DNA from: Patella vulgata
Lineage: Eukaryota; Mollusca; Gastropoda; Patellidae
Length of the DNA stretch: 64,000 bases
Reading direction: 5' to 3'
Assembly (NCBI RefSeq): GCF_932274485.2
Contig: NC_065882.2
Location: 73,011,431-73,075,430, forward strand
The notes under the pieces are model-generated. The model saw only the letters and a list, made by a program, of their open reading frames with translations, searched no databases and was not told where the DNA came from. Position 1 is the stretch's first letter, and each line of letters opens with the position of its first letter. A program made the translations under genes and the position numbers. Below, in pieces: positions 63,896-64,000 of this stretch.

Positions 63896-64000
63896 GAAAT
63901 TAGTCGGATAACCTATTTTTGAAAACTACAGAGGGGACCAGAATTTGTAGAAATTTGTTTGACAAGACAACTGAACATGGTTTAGTATTTTGGTCATTAG
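63896..64000. other. No feature recognised
   Basis: Short end segment with nothing supported. Confidence 0.5.

Noticed and set aside
63642-63922. Three overlapping frames on both strands near the window end
   Set aside because: They are the standard open frames of the near-consensus SINE A, seen also at 7.5, 31.1 and 47.6 kb.
1-64000. LTR retroelements, endogenous viruses, Polintons or toxin genes
   Set aside because: No paired LTRs and no protease, integrase, capsid or polymerase motifs were seen in any frame.

Overview
The window is AT-rich animal DNA, most likely from a mollusc or another lophotrochozoan. The evidence is GT-AG introns in the candidate genes, two tRNA-derived SINE families (about 25 and 20 copies or fragments), hAT-type elements with 8-bp target duplications, a Tc1 transposon, many small inverted-repeat elements and long minisatellites. 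I saw no bacterial-style genes, rRNA, stand-alone tRNA, CRISPR, LTR retroelement or other virus-like element. Species and family names come from pattern memory; no database was searched.

Host genes. All well-supported host coding sequence is on the minus strand, in small exons far apart. Chain 1 is, in transcription order, 45949-45989, 40746-40876, 39578-39694, 37433-37681 and 19852-19937, with 13256-13334 as a weaker continuation. Every junction is AG/GT and each reading phase fits the next exon. The product is polar and Asn/Ser/Gln-rich with a charged helical stretch, and I do not recognise it. Chain 2 is 60641-60686, 54054-54121 and 53008-53100 (with stop). It is also phase-consistent and may be a separate gene or an alternative 3' end of chain 1, because 54054 and 45989 also join in phase. 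Other short coding-like patches are listed with low confidence.

Mobile DNA. SINE A has a tRNA-like head, a core resembling the Meta-type SINE domain and a CT/GA tail. SINE B has a different tRNA-like head and an ATTTC tail. Both include near-consensus and decayed copies. One Tc1 element (24432-25922) has perfect 30-bp ends and a transposase that is intact except for one base lost before the last catalytic residue. Nesting records the insertion order: repeat E > SINE A > hAT MITE (1.8-2.8 kb); hAT > second inverted-repeat element (9.3-11.4 kb); SINE A > hAT-like > 127-bp hAT MITE (21.4-22.65 kb); repeat D > SINE A (14.85-15.5 kb); repeat D > hAT MITE (57.2-58 kb); SINE B > SINE A (63.4-63.9 kb).

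Layout. 1-8 kb: SINEs, repeats D/E, a 157-bp tandem duplication. 8-12.5 kb: possible plus-strand terminal exon, nested hAT elements, a perfect 56-bp-arm hairpin. 13-20 kb: candidate exons, repeat D with SINE A, a 32-bp minisatellite, the exon at 19.9 kb. 20-28 kb: MITEs, nested hATs, Tc1, tandem repeats. 28-37 kb: SINE-rich intron. 37-46 kb: core exons of chain 1 among SINEs and tandem arrays, one of which duplicates an exon end. 46-64 kb: minisatellites, chain 2, MITEs and SINEs. Unlisted stretches over 300 bases that I read and found blank are given as 'other'. I found no clear new multi-gene system; the most novel items are the unidentified exon chains, the exon-edge duplications and the uncatalogued repeat families.
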